Assembly: GCA_020746875.1 (NCBI GenBank)
Contig: JAGTJL010000020.1
Span: 558,001-622,000, forward strand
Direction of reading: 5' to 3'
DNA from: Rhexocercosporidium sp. MPI-PUGE-AT-0058
Taxonomy: Eukaryota; Ascomycota; Leotiomycetes; Helotiales
DNA length: 64,000 bases
The notes under the pieces are model-generated. The model was not told the origin of the DNA. It saw only the letters and a list, made by a program, of their open reading frames with translations, and searched no databases. Made by a program: the position numbers and the translations under genes. Positions 1-11,454 of this stretch are shown here, one piece after another. How positions within the stretch are numbered: position 1 is the first letter of the stretch; every line of letters begins with the position of its first letter.

Positions 1-412
1 GAGGTTGAGGGGCAGCAACCGGGCTTCCGTACGAGCTTTCCCCTGGAACGATAACTAAGCTGTCGTTTCCCACACCCAATTACCCCGCGGCATTTCTAAG
101 CTTCACTCCAAAAGTTACTCCCCAACAAACCTTCCACCACTGCCAGCACCATTTCGACCTACCCAAAGCTATGTTCGTACCCATCATCTCCGGCTCGGTT
201 CTCGCGCGGGGACCATACAAGCGTACGCCGATGGTCAGCTTGTAGCGTTTCGGAACCGGGGATGAAAGTGCTGTAGTGGCTTGTGGTCAACGACGTCCCT
301 TAAATACTAGCAGCGCTGCTGTCATCTACTACCGACTTTCTGCTCTCCAGCTTTGCATTTTCTCTCCAAGTTTACTATTCACTGTTTAAGTAACCAGGTG
401 TACCTCTATAAA
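1..412. promoter_or_regulatory. Upstream region of the dioxygenase gene
   Basis: No coding signal is seen. The stretch should hold the promoter and leader of the dioxygenase that begins at 413. A CCG-N3-CGG pair at 190-198, about 215 bp before the start codon, resembles the paired triplets bound by Zn2Cys6 regulators, and such a regulator is encoded at 5539-7526. Any functional link is inference. Confidence 0.4.
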
Positions 413-1483
413 ATGGCAACGACCAACGGCGCCAGCGTCATATCTGACTCTCGATTCGACCCCAACTTCACCCAACATGTCATCGACGCCACAGGACCAA
501 AAGCCACGCCGCGGATGCGGAAAGTGATGGGTAGCTTAATCAAGCACGTCCACGATTTTGCACGGGAGAACGAACTGACAATCGACGAGTGGATGGCTGG
601 TGTGGAGATGATGAACTGGGCGGGGAAGATGAGTGATAACAAGAGGAATGAGGGGCAGCTTATGTGTGATGTTATTGGGCTCGAATCGTACGGTGCCTTC
701 AATCCTCAAATATATATAAATAAGGACTAGATGTACTGACTGCTCTGCAGACTCATAGACGAAATAACATTCAAGTTAGCAGCTGAGACGAGCGATGCTG
801 CGACGGCTAGTGCCATCCTTGGACCATTCTTCCGCCACGACGCTCCGATCCTCGAGAACGAATCTACAATCGTGCAGAATGTGCCTGCGGATGGGCAGAT
901 TGTGTATATGCATGGGATTGCTACGGATTTGGTCACAAAGAAGCCTGTACCGGGTGTGTGGATCGATGTTTGGCAGGCGTCGACAAATGGACTGTACGAG
1001 CAGCAGGATGATGCACAGCAGGATTGCAATTTGAGGGGGAAGTTCAAGACGGATGAGAAGGGATACTATGGATTTTACTGCTTGAGACCTACGCCGTACC
1101 CGGTACCGAACGACGGTATGTTCTCCTAACCCCTTTTGGCTGTACAAATACTTACAATATATAGGTCCTGCTGGCAAACTCCTAGAGATGCTAGACAGAC
1201 ATCCGTTCCGACCAGCACACATTCATCTCATCGTAAGTTCCCCTCAACTCCCCTATTCGCCCTTTTTCTTTTTCAGATCTAACGAAACCAGGCCCAACGT
1301 GACGGCTACAAGCCAGTGACCACTCAGATCTTCGACAAGGACGACAAATACCTCGATAATGATTCGGTCTTTGCAGTTAAAGAATCACTGATCGTTGATT
1401 TTAAACCTCTGGAGGGAAATCCAAAGGCTACTCTGGAGCTGGAATACCCCATTGTGATCGCGCCGCAGGGGGAATCGCACTAA
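413..1483 (+). CDS. Intradiol ring-cleavage dioxygenase (catechol/hydroxyquinol 1,2-dioxygenase type)
   Basis: Non-haem Fe(III) enzyme that cleaves a catechol-type ring between the two hydroxyls to give a muconate or maleylacetate product. Exons 413-687, 751-1115, 1165-1232 and 1292-1483 join in phase to 299 residues, a usual length for the fungal family. The N-terminal third resembles the dimerisation domain of catechol/hydroxyquinol dioxygenases. The four expected iron ligands are visible: Tyr174, Tyr208 (in PTPYPVPNDGP), His232 and His234 (in RPAHIH). There is no signal peptide, so it is probably cytosolic. The start at 413 was chosen because the family N-terminus begins there; an in-frame upstream codon at 353 is unlikely. 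An enol-lactonase-like hydrolase and a Zn2Cys6 regulator follow, which supports a catabolic role. Substrate (catechol or hydroxyquinol) cannot be settled from sequence alone. Confidence 0.9.
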
Positions 1484-4257
1484 ATGGGAGGTTCGATGTT
1501 GGCGTTCTTTTATCAAATTATCAGCAAGGCATGCCTTCGGAGTTAATTGAATTGATTTCGCATCAGAGTTTATTTCCTGTCCCTATTCTCCAGAGTTCGT
1601 GACCCTGCTCATGGGAGTGCCCACTTCCGGCCCATATCCGATCCTGTCGGATAATGCACCATCTCTCTCTCTCTCCCCAGCATGCCCCATTCTGCAAAAT
1701 CCCCATCCCTTCCTCCATCTATTGAAGGGGAATTTTTCCTCCCGGGGGCGGAGAACCGGGGAAATACTCATCCAGTGATCTTAGTTGAATTTTGTGTCCT
1801 TAGAAATGTCTTTTGTATGCTGAATTGTTGTGTTGTTCTCGAGACTACTGCCAAGGACTCCCTTCCAGCGGAGGCAGAATTTTGTATCAAGACTCATTCT
1901 TTTTCGTCGGTAGTGCCAGATTTGATATTCTGTTCCACCACCACTGGCTTGGCCGTCTCTATTTAATGGTGCAGGAATTTGAGGAGGCTTTCTTGAGGAA
2001 AGTGAGCGTTCGCACGAAATGGATTGAGAGCATGATGTTGTTGGAGGGTACTACCTTGCCAATTTGTGACTACTTTTCAAATTTGTTTCAATAATAAACT
2101 GGACTTGTTTTCTTGGCTTTGCTTATTCAATCTAGCTCATTTTGCTCGGGATGGTTCTCTGGTTTTCGGATAACTGCACAGTAAATTGCCATCACCGTCA
2201 TCATCAAGGGAGGTCTTCTACTTGACTTTGTATTGTCATTCGCTTCTTAAAATTGTCAGATTCTGACTTCTGAAAAGTAACATTAAGGCAAAGCAAGGTT
2301 AAAGACTCTAAAACTGAAATCTCAGAATCTAAGACATCTGGTGACAACTTTTCCTTTCTCTTCCCGAAGAGATAAATATGCTTCGTTGTGTGCGGTCCCG
2401 TCACTTATCTCCGACTGATCTCCTTCGCTTTCTTGGATGTTGCTGTCATAGAGATGAGGGTAGTTGTTCTTGTATACTTTCGTCTTTCCTGCGTATCCCA
2501 GTTCCGGACTTTGGGATATGAAGGAGCTCTTGGTTGTGAGTCGTTGGCTGTAAGTTTTGAAGTGTTCAATCTCGATATCGGTATTTACTACCTACCTACT
2601 ACCTCACACTACTAGAAACATCGTCACCCTCTTCTCTTCTGCCCATGTCGAGTGTATCTTGATGTTGTATATCATTGTGATCTTCGGCCTGCCTCTTAAG
2701 ATTAAGGCATCGCACAATCGATCAGACTGAGCTCTATGGGTATGGTTTGCGTTAGCACTTCTACCCTCTTAAAGATTCTTGACGATGTCCGAGGTATTGT
2801 TACTGGTGTTTGATTAATACCTTCAAGTTTATTGGGTCGTACCATCTGAGAAACGTGTGGTATTTCTGGTGGACTGTCAATGCCATCTGATTTAGTGCAG
2901 CCAAATACACCTAGACGTATACGCCTACTCTCTCCATCTTAGCAATTATCAGACCACTCGATACTAAAATTCCAAGCGTTAGATTGAAAATCATTAGGGC
3001 TGATGGTGAACTTGCGTTTGACGGGGAAGCCTCATGATGCTACACGGCCCGGTAGAACCACCACGAGTCCTCAGCCATCAAAATCAGGCAACACGTCCTC
3101 GCTCTTTCCCAGTATCAGAACTCACCACCTCATCTCGCCAGATCTTCGGTATCTCAGAAAGAAGTCAAAAAAGAATCAAATCTCTCAGAACCCCAGCCCA
3201 CTCGGGCCATTTATGATAGAAAGTAAAGTAAAGTATCCAACTCACGAGGAATTCCTCCCACACTCCACCAACCGTCGCTGGATAACGGCTTTTTTCTCAT
3301 TTTCTTTCGCTTTTCGACTTTTTTGGTGATTGTTTTCTCTCTGTTTTTTTCCTTTGGCGTTGGTGATGGATGATTGTGGAAGTTCTCTCGAAGCAAGCAC
3401 TAATCACGGATTCCCCGGGCATGATTGTACTGAGGTGAGCTCTGGGGTGGGTGTTAGTGATGGATGGGTATGAGGAGATTTGATAGGAGAGATGAGAGGA
3501 ATGTAAGGAGGGGCTGTGAGAGATGAAGGTGGAGGGAGTTTACTTATTTGGTTATTTGGGGATGAGAGGTGGGTGGTTGATGAAAGAAAAGGAGAAGGAG
3601 CGATGTCGTGGTTTCCAGTTAAGGGAGGTTGTTGAACAGGTAGCAAGTGATGCAGCGAGGACAACTGGTAAGCGAAGAAACCGATCTTTGGCCTGTTTAA
3701 AAACATCCCTGACTTCATCTGATGGTCTCGGAAAGATTTCGCCGGGTTTGTTATCACATCCGTGGATATCGTCAGGTAGGTACCATTGTCATGTTCTCAC
3801 ACTTTTTCTTCTGAACTAAGTAAATAATAAGGTGAAAGAAGGATAGAGCTTTCTCTAATTATTGAGTTCCTTTACATTCATAATATAGGATAACAATCAA
3901 GCGTTTGGTCCTCATCCCGCTAAGCACTACCATCACAACTGCCGGGTATTGATCTCGGATACTGCACTTCTCTTACTTGACCTGTCGAGAGTTGAAGATA
4001 TAGATTCTTCGAAGTTCATCAGATCTTCTATCATGTAAATAACCATGATTTCAACATGTGTGAATTCTGAGAGTCTCAGAAACAACAACGAAGTGACAAG
4101 ATTATTATGTTTACTTACACCCCGCCATGCGGGAAGTGGGGCACGCCATCCGAGGGGTAAAACCTACATCATCCCAAACTTTTCTCACTTCCCAAGCTTC
4201 TCTCAAACATTTCACCAAAACTCATCCTCCTTTACCTCTAGAACACTAAAACTCGAA
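1484..4257. other. 2.8-kb intergenic region without recognisable gene
   Basis: Short open frames on both strands show no family resemblance, and none chains across plausible splice sites. A CT dinucleotide run lies near 1661-1676. Just upstream of the hydrolase, 4121-4133 forms a small inverted repeat (CCCGC, 3-nt loop, GCGGG) that contains CCG-N5-CGG. The length is large for this locally compact region, so an unrecognised or decayed gene is possible. Confidence 0.4.
4122..4132. promoter_or_regulatory. CCG-N5-CGG element, candidate Zn2Cys6 binding site
   Basis: The inverted triplets CCG and CGG, spaced by five bases, lie 126 bp before the hydrolase start at 4258, inside a short perfect stem. 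Fungal binuclear-cluster regulators bind paired CGG half-sites. The next gene but one in the same cluster encodes such a protein. The match is short and could arise by chance. Confidence 0.3.
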
Positions 4258-5153
4258 ATGCCTTTCAAAACCCTAAACTCCAAATCCATCTTCTACACCG
4301 ACACACGCTCCACCTCTGCCTCCCCTACCACTAACCCCCACACAACCCTCTTCATCCACGGTCTCGGCTCATCCTCCTGTTTCTACAGCACCATAATCCC
4401 ATATTTAACATCTCAAACCCGGTGTGTCGCCCTCGACACTCCTGGATCAGGTCTCTCATCTCTCGGGACACAAGAGCAGACCATCCAAACCATAGCGGAA
4501 GATGCCCTCGCCCTTCTAGACGCCTTGGATGTAAACGAGAAAGTCATAGTAGTGGGTCATTCAATGGGTGGGATTGTAGCGAGTGAGATAGCGGCGAGGT
4601 TCAAGGAGAGGGTTAAGGGTGTGATATTGTTGGGGCCGGTGAATCCGGCGGAGGGACTGAAGGAGGTTTTTGGGAAGAGGGTTGAGATTGTAAAAGCTGG
4701 TATGTTTACGGAATTGAACTCCCGAGTTTTGAGATTTCGTTTCCGAGGATATGCACGTTGATGTTGATGATGTTGAATCAAACAGAAGGTCTCGAACCTC
4801 TCGCAAACACCATCCCAACCCTCGCCACAGGATCCAAGTCCACTTCCCTCCACCACGCATTCATCCGCTCTCTCATCCTCGGTACCACACCTGCAGGATA
4901 CATCTCACTCTGTAATGCTATCGCCAATGCAACGAAACCTGATTATGCGAGTATTGACGTTCCCTTGCTTATTCTTGCTGGGGAGGATGATAAGACTGCG
5001 CCGTTGGCTGGGGCAGAAGCTATTGCGAGGGAGTATGGGACGAAGGGTGGGGAGAAGAAGGTGGAGGTCTTCAGGGGCGTGGGGCATTGGCATTGTGTTG
5101 AGGCGGGGGAGGAGGTGGGGAGGTTGGTTGGGGGTTTCCTGGGGAGGCTGTGA
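4258..5153 (+). CDS. Alpha/beta hydrolase, 3-oxoadipate enol-lactonase-like
   Basis: Exons 4258-4699 and 4786-5153 join in phase to 269 residues, a normal size for a single-domain alpha/beta hydrolase. The oxyanion-hole motif HGLGSS lies at 34-39, the nucleophile elbow GHSMGG has Ser102, the acid is Asp215 or Asp216 in the AGEDDKTAPL strand-loop, and the catalytic His248 sits in GVGHWH near the C-terminus. No signal peptide or membrane segment is evident. The overall pattern is close to 3-oxoadipate enol-lactonases, which act after intradiol ring cleavage. The neighbouring dioxygenase makes that role plausible, but related esterases and lactonases share all these motifs. The start was chosen at the ATG that begins the conserved N-terminal strand. 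An upstream in-frame ATG at 4045 would add an unconserved tail. Confidence 0.85.
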
Positions 5154-5538
5154 GATTGGGAGAATGGAAGGAAAGGGGGATGCTGGGGATGATAGATGTC
5201 TCTTTAGAAGAGTGAATCAGGTGAAGTTAGGTGCCTGTTGAATTGATAGTACTACCCATCAGTCCCCTTCCATGTGAAGGAACTTGAAAATGTAAGATAT
5301 GAAACAGTTAATGATATGATTCAAGACATAACCTTGCGTTACACTTTTGAACTATAACATTATGAACATCCACCATTGAGCAATCATGCTATCATTATAC
5401 ATCAAGTATCTCAGAACGCCATCGAGCCCAAGTTCGCCATTCATATCCCATATCGAAAGCCCAAAAGAACCAACCGCCTACCCAATCTTTATGTATTCGC
5501 AAAAATCAAAACGCCAAACAAAGTGCAAATCTAGATGC
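5154..5538. other. Convergent gap between hydrolase and regulator
   Basis: This holds the 3' ends of two convergent genes. No coding signal is visible; open frames here are the complement of the regulator's C-terminal region. Confidence 0.5.
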
Positions 5539-7526
5539 TCACCCAAATATAGTTTTCCACCCCATCTCATCCATAACATCCATCCAAAAAACCTCCTGCC
5601 CAAGATCAGCCCTGGCCCACGTCTCCTGCACCAACATCAACGCCCTCACAATCGGCTTGGCCGGCAACGAGAGCTGAAACTCCTGCAACCTCGTCGTGAC
5701 GAACCGTCTCGCGGCCGCAATATCCACCTCTCTATTCGTCAAACTATTAAAAATCGAACTCGATGTCGCGGGCATGAACCCCGACATCGGATCAGTTGTC
5801 GCAGCTGGCGAGAAGCGGAGTTCGGAACCAGCGGCTAGGATCACGATAGGTTGGAGACAACGCGTCCCAGATGTGGAGGGGAGTTTTTCGAGAATGGAGA
5901 TGGTGTGCATGGCTAGGGATATGAGAAAATCCGATGGGGGTTGGGTTGCTGGTATTGGGAGCAGGTTTTGGATTGCTGGGTCGAGAGACGAGGAAGAGGC
6001 GAATGTGTTTGAAGTGAAGGGGACGCGCTTGAAGAGGATGGAGGGAAAGATGCGGTAGATTTCGAGGAGGGCGGCGCATTTGTAGGATTCGGCGAGGAGG
6101 ATATATTGGTAGACAGGGGTGTTCTCGTCCCCCGCATCGACGAGATTGCATGCTGAGGGTAGCTCGAAAGCGAGGAGTTCTTCTTCTAGGGCTTGGGCTT
6201 TGGCTGTTGCTTCGATTGTGGCAGTGGAGTCTTGAGGGAATTCCATGTTGAACCCGAGATCGAGGGACAGGAAGTCGAGGGATCCGGCTTCTTGTGCGGT
6301 GCTTTTTCGGTAGCTTCTGATGAGACGGCCAACTTGAGCGAATAGCTTTTGTACTTTGGGAGCAACGCCTGTCCAGGGATGAGGAAAGACTTTATCGCCT
6401 TCTTCGGAGATGTCGCTCTTTGGTGATGTTGAGGGACTGGTATTGCTGATCTCAAACTCCCCGAAACCAAATTCATCGATGTCTTCCTCCACAAAACCAG
6501 CGAGCATGTCCCAGTACAGAATACATTGCTCGAAGAACTCATTCTGTCGACGAGCCCTAGTATCGACCGCGCCACCTTGCTGCTCAAGTCGCCTTCGATT
6601 TAACCTCTTTGCAGTCTTGAGATGGACAAGGCCAAGATCTTTTGGATCATGCCAGGCTGTCGTTTGACCTACCAAGAGTACCGTCAAGAGCGTCTTGTCC
6701 AAGTTCTCAGTGGGGTCTTTTCCTCCTTGTGGAACCTGGTATAGACATCTGTAGGTCTCTCGTTGCATCTGCATGCCTACGGGAGACATTCGCGGGAAGT
6801 GATTTGCAAGATATGCTGCCGCCATGCTTTGGATTGCATAGTAAATCGGAGCCGAGCCATCCCATAACCTTCCGACTCTCGATCGGAAGGGATTCAGTGT
6901 TCCATCGAATGAAGAGAAGATCTGGCAGACGTAGCTGAAGTAGTATTCGACTAACATGGTAGGTAGATGTAAAAGGAATTCTGGGACTGTGGAGCGATGT
7001 AGCTGTTGACGGATCGCTGATAGACTGTCCGTTGCTGTGTTCGAATCTCTCCTTGCACAGGTGTCGATACTAGGTGACCGAGGCGCTGCGAGAGGTGGAA
7101 TGGAGTTGCTATTCAGTTCTCCTTGGGACAGTGGTTCGGAAAAGTCGAGAATCGGGTTGTCCGTAATCAAAGGTTCAGATGACCCAGTAGCAGGTATGGA
7201 TGAAGCTGAGGATAAAGAACCATCTTGATTCGGCGCCATCATTTTCTCATGCTTTGTGCTCCAAACCAGCGACTTCGATCTATAGCCTGGACAAGTCACA
7301 TTCTTCTTCACACACTGTTGACATCCTGGCTTTGCTTCATCACATTTCAACTATGACTTGTAAGTCCAACACGAAATAACAATGCCAAGCAACCTACTCT
7401 TTTCGCCTTACAGCGTAGGCACCCATTGCGGCTCTTAGGAGCCCTCCTTGGATTGAGGATAGCTGCCTCGCGGGGACTAGTGCTCTTCTCTTTTGATAGG
7501 GAATTAGCTACTTGTATGTTCTGCAT
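5539..7526 (-). CDS. Zn2Cys6 fungal transcription factor
   Basis: Binuclear zinc-cluster regulator of 646 residues. Exon 1 runs 7526-7398 and exon 2 runs 7350-5539. The 47-nt intron interrupts the zinc cluster between Arg43 and Leu44. The six ligands are Cys36, Cys39, Cys46, Cys53, Cys56 and Cys63 with spacing C-x2-C-x6-C-x6-C-x2-C-x6-C. The remainder resembles the helical middle-homology region of fungal-specific factors, with hydrophobic helices and an acidic serine-rich stretch around 300. The C-terminus ends in a tryptophan-rich helix. The start is the first ATG after an in-frame stop. It lies next to the dioxygenase and hydrolase and probably regulates them; that is inferred from position only. 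Confidence 0.88.
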
Positions 7527-8297
7527 GTCCTCTGACTTTGCATGCCTATTCTGGCTCAAATGTCCTCAAAAGTGGGGGTGTTGATAAGGCTTCACCACGT
7601 CTAGGTGGCTGGGTTGTTCGCTTGAAGCTGAGAGGGATTTGGGCCTCCGGGTCAAGTGGAAATCTCTGCTGGTTAAAGCTAGCAAATTTGTACGTCTCTA
7701 GGCCGTGGTGGGTTCGGTGTTGTGAGGATGAGATGCAGGGTCAGAAATCCGGGGTCGCTCGGTAAAGGCAATGCTTCAAGATAAGGGCAGCCCTCATGTG
7801 AGGCTTGGAATATGCATCACATGACAGGTTCAACAACCAATGAGACAGTTGAAGGTGTTTACTTCTGAAGACTTATTGAACAGGACCGATAGAGATTAAA
7901 AAGTTTGGATATAATGGGAACTTGAATAAGTAGCTTAGCCGATTTATGGTTTCACTCTTAACCCAAGTGTCAACTGCGGAACGGAGAAACAAATCATTCG
8001 CAGAGCATATTGCTCCTCACAACTTGAACAGCGTAGACGGGGTAATATTTGAATCTAGCAGGCTTCTGCAGGAACTTCAAAAATAGAGACCCAAAAGTAA
8101 GTGATATGAAGTTCGCTGTAGTAGCTAAGTTTTCACATTTTAGCCTAGATCTGTAGTCTGCTCTGGCGCTGGACCTTTGACATGAACTATTAATAAATCT
8201 CAGAACTTCTTATTATTGGAAATGAAGGGCTCTAAGATGTCTCTCCAGGCAAAATCTTGATAATGGTACCGACATGTTTCTAAACCTGTCCTATACT
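7527..8297. other. Promoter of the regulator and 3' flank of the membrane-protein gene
   Basis: No gene is recognised in this 0.77-kb stretch. It contains the upstream region of the Zn2Cys6 gene, which reads leftward from 7526, and the 3' flank of the gene ending at 8298. Confidence 0.45.
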
Positions 8298-10859
8298 CTA
8301 CATCCCTGCTGCTCGAGACATTCGCTTTATTACCTCTGGTATCGACCCGCGAATATGACTCTCAACAAATGTCGGCTGGCGAGTAAGCTGATAATCCTCT
8401 TCAAGCCCCCTACGTGTCTCCTCCTGTTTCTCCAACTCCTCTGCATAATACCAAAATAGAAGAAGACTCTGTCGCGTCCACATAACCGCCTTGTCCGATT
8501 CATGAGCCCATTCCTGTTCTTTATCCTTCTCGTTCCAACGAACCAGCCGCAGAGTGCCACTCCAGTACAAAGTAACAGCGAAAAAGAACATAGCCTGTAC
8601 ACCAATGCATGTCAAGACGATGCCGGAGTATACACGGTTAGCCCTGTCTGCGTATGTTTCGTCTGTAGCAAGAGGCACGACGGCCTTCTCATGCTTTGTC
8701 ATGTAAACACTCCAGCAATAGCAACTGTTGAAAATACCAGCGGTAGACAGGAAAATCGTTGCCAAACAGCCACCTGCAATAATAGCATCTTTGGTCAGGA
8801 TGAATAGCCAAAGTTTTCGTTCCGGGTCAGGCGTTTTGGGATTATTCTTATTATTGTCTGGATCGGATTCAGCTTGAGCTTGCCATTGATCTGTGCTATG
8901 ACGACTCCCCTTCTCCTCTTGTGACCATTCCTTCCTATCACTATAGACGTATACCGATGTGGTGATAGCCGCACTAATGGTCCATAAACCAAAAATGACA
9001 ACTATCCATACGCTGCGGCAACTGAAGCCTATTGGCACCGCATACCAAAGGATGGCCGACGCGCCAACTGCACTAACAAGAACGGGGAAAAGTCCAGCCA
9101 AAGCCATCAAGCCGTTGTTGCGCCTGGCGTGGGTTCTGTGGTCAATGTGTTTGTACTGCACTTTCCATGGTCTGTATGTGTAAATAGCCCCGAGCCATTG
9201 CAACGAGGAAAAATAATCGTCCCATGTGGCGTGTCTAATAAGTCCAATTTGCGTTTGCGGTTTCTTACCGGTGGCAAACTGGGGTTCGGCGAGGATCGGT
9301 TGAGGTTGGTTGTGTTTCTTGCACTCCATAGATTTCATTTCTATCACCAATCCGCGGCCGTGATAATATTCCTCAGAACCAGGAGATAGGGGAGTCTTGT
9401 CGCAGATAAAATTAGGTCCAACGTCCGTTTCGCCTTCTTGCGTGACAAAATTTGCCTTTTGCTTTGTTGTTTGGGCCGAAGCTGCTGGTACAGTTGGCGC
9501 TGATAATATTCGAGTTCGAACATCTCCAGTACGTGCTACTGCACCATCCTTGACCGAATCCAAATGAATAGCTTTGATATGCTTCTCTTGTACTATTATC
9601 TTTGGGGCGCTAGTCTTTGGACTCTTTGCGATTACATCTTCATTTATCAAGCCACCACTCATGAAACATGGTCTTGGATTTTCCGTTGGACTGACATCCT
9701 CCACATTGACCGCGGAGGGCATCCTAGAAGTCTCGATTCTTCTAGTCGCCGAGATAAACTCCCTCATGATATGAAGACAAGCCCGACGAGATGTAAACGT
9801 CCCCATTCTATTGCTCAGAAGCGTAAGGGGCACCAGCCAGGACAAGAAGAGTGCAGATCCGATGCGTCCACCAGGCGGGGAAGTATTGCCGCCTCCAAGA
9901 GAAGGTACGAATGCTGCGATGAGCCCGAGAAAGTAAACAGCGATGGCTAGGCAGGTGCGTAGATATTCGTTCGTCCGCGCGTCGGCTAGGATTCGAGCGC
10001 ATTTCCGCCACTCTTCGAACATCTTTTTGTCTAAGACTCCATTCTTGTCGAGGAGCAACTTCCGGATATTCATGTGATAATGAACTTCTGTCTTTATTTT
10101 GGATCCCGAAATCTCCTCAAACCCACATAGAACTGTAGCAATGATTTGCGCGTGGTGCTGACGAGTCATCACATCTGCTGTTACAATATCTGGATTCTCT
10201 GCTTCTATTTCCGGAAGGGTTGATTTAAGCTGTTGAGTCTCCGGATTTTCGTTAGTCTTTGGTGGTTTGACTCTTGGCAGGCATCTCTCGAGCGTAGTAA
10301 GCACGCTTCGTCGGGCTTTCAACCATTTCATCCAGAATTTTGACGTTGCTGACGAAGTCCTGTATTCAGATTCCGCTAAAGATTCCGGGCTATTCTGGAG
10401 GCCAATCTCGTACAGACGATGCCAAATATACATCTTGTGGATGATGGACCAGAAGGAGTCGATGGGATCGCCGAGTGCATGTACGACAGTCATGAAACGC
10501 TTTTTGTCGATTGGAGATAACTCAATATTGCTCAGAAGTAGTAGCACAGGAATAATCCAGGTCATGATCCGCGGACCAGCGTCCCAATACCAGCTTCGTG
10601 GGCCACAAAACTCCTCGCAGCCTCGGAGTGTGACGGTCATATTTTCAGGACCATTCAGAAGAGTACCTGCAGACTCAGCGAAGTAGAGAGCTGTGTTCTT
10701 GGACCATCCTGGCTCGCTCTGTAGCCCAACAATATAATTGGCGCATTTCCGTCGTTCAAAGTGTGTTGTGTTTCTTGCTTCCGCCGACGCTGTCAAATCG
10801 AGCAGCATGCAAAGCCACAGCAATGATCTAGAAAACATAGTACTGTAGCAATGGACCAT
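8298..10859 (-). CDS. Large multi-pass membrane protein of unknown function
   Basis: Uninterrupted frame of 853 residues, with an ATG at 10859 and a second in-frame ATG at 10838. A hydrophobic N-terminus ending in TASAEA looks like a signal peptide, so the second ATG may be the true start. A cysteine-containing extracytoplasmic stretch follows. Probable membrane segments are seen near 97-113, 301-319, 333-350, two or three between about 585 and 650, one near 715-745 and one near 770-790. A hydrophilic, probably cytosolic loop of roughly 200 residues separates the two hydrophobic blocks. I do not recognise the family. The layout recalls uncharacterised fungal integral membrane proteins. No neighbour suggests a role. 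Confidence 0.75.
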   Translation of the reverse strand: MVHCYSTMFSRSLLWLCMLLDLTASAEARNTTHFERRKCANYIVGLQSEPGWSKNTALYFAESAGTLLNGPENMTVTLRGCEEFCGPRSWYWDAGPRIMTWIIPVLLLLSNIELSPIDKKRFMTVVHALGDPIDSFWSIIHKMYIWHRLYEIGLQNSPESLAESEYRTSSATSKFWMKWLKARRSVLTTLERCLPRVKPPKTNENPETQQLKSTLPEIEAENPDIVTADVMTRQHHAQIIATVLCGFEEISGSKIKTEVHYHMNIRKLLLDKNGVLDKKMFEEWRKCARILADARTNEYLRTCLAIAVYFLGLIAAFVPSLGGGNTSPPGGRIGSALFLSWLVPLTLLSNRMGTFTSRRACLHIMREFISATRRIETSRMPSAVNVEDVSPTENPRPCFMSGGLINEDVIAKSPKTSAPKIIVQEKHIKAIHLDSVKDGAVARTGDVRTRILSAPTVPAASAQTTKQKANFVTQEGETDVGPNFICDKTPLSPGSEEYYHGRGLVIEMKSMECKKHNQPQPILAEPQFATGKKPQTQIGLIRHATWDDYFSSLQWLGAIYTYRPWKVQYKHIDHRTHARRNNGLMALAGLFPVLVSAVGASAILWYAVPIGFSCRSVWIVVIFGLWTISAAITTSVYVYSDRKEWSQEEKGSRHSTDQWQAQAESDPDNNKNNPKTPDPERKLWLFILTKDAIIAGGCLATIFLSTAGIFNSCYCWSVYMTKHEKAVVPLATDETYADRANRVYSGIVLTCIGVQAMFFFAVTLYWSGTLRLVRWNEKDKEQEWAHESDKAVMWTRQSLLLFWYYAEELEKQEETRRGLEEDYQLTRQPTFVESHIRGSIPEVIKRMSRAAGM

Positions 10860-11454
10860 AGACGTAGAGTGAACGCTTTGATCAACGATTCGAAATAAGG
10901 GGATTTTTTTTGGTGACGAACGGTGCGCGGACTTCAGTGCAGAGGAATCACTTCCTGAAGCTGTTTGCGGACTCCTATGTGCCTGAGAGCCATCATCCTT
11001 GCGAGCCCATGATATACAGCATTGCCAATTGTACGTATCCTACTAATGCCACCGTACCTTCTTTCAAGCCTCCGGAGGACTCGACGTCTCGTGGACACTC
11101 CGTCTGGGTCATTTCGAGGTGGCTGGTTGTTGCCCTGAGCTCGCTTAAATGACATGCACTGCGAGGCTGAAAACATCTCACCAATGAGAACATGTACATA
11201 GAGAACGTGTCTGTTGTATTTGACCACAAACATAGCTGGGTTACAGGGTAAAATACGAGTTACTTCCTGGAGAATGAGACATTCTAAATATTGTCGAGGT
11301 GTTTGCGGAGGCTGCATGATGTTACGGAATCAAACAATAATTTCAAGAGAAACGTCCAATGGCGTGAAAGTCATAAATTCATCAATATTAATGTATCATA
11401 TCCTTGCCACCCAGCAGCCTTCCCTGGGCCTTGGCTCTCCCAAACCAGTTCTCT
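10860..11454. other. Intergenic, promoter of membrane-protein gene
   Basis: No coding signal is seen. The left part is upstream of the gene starting at 10859 and the right part is the 3' flank of the GH3 gene ending at 11455. Confidence 0.45.

Noticed and set aside
5386..7228. Several plus-strand open frames across the Zn2Cys6 gene
   Set aside because: They lie opposite a strongly supported coding region on the minus strand and have no motif of their own.
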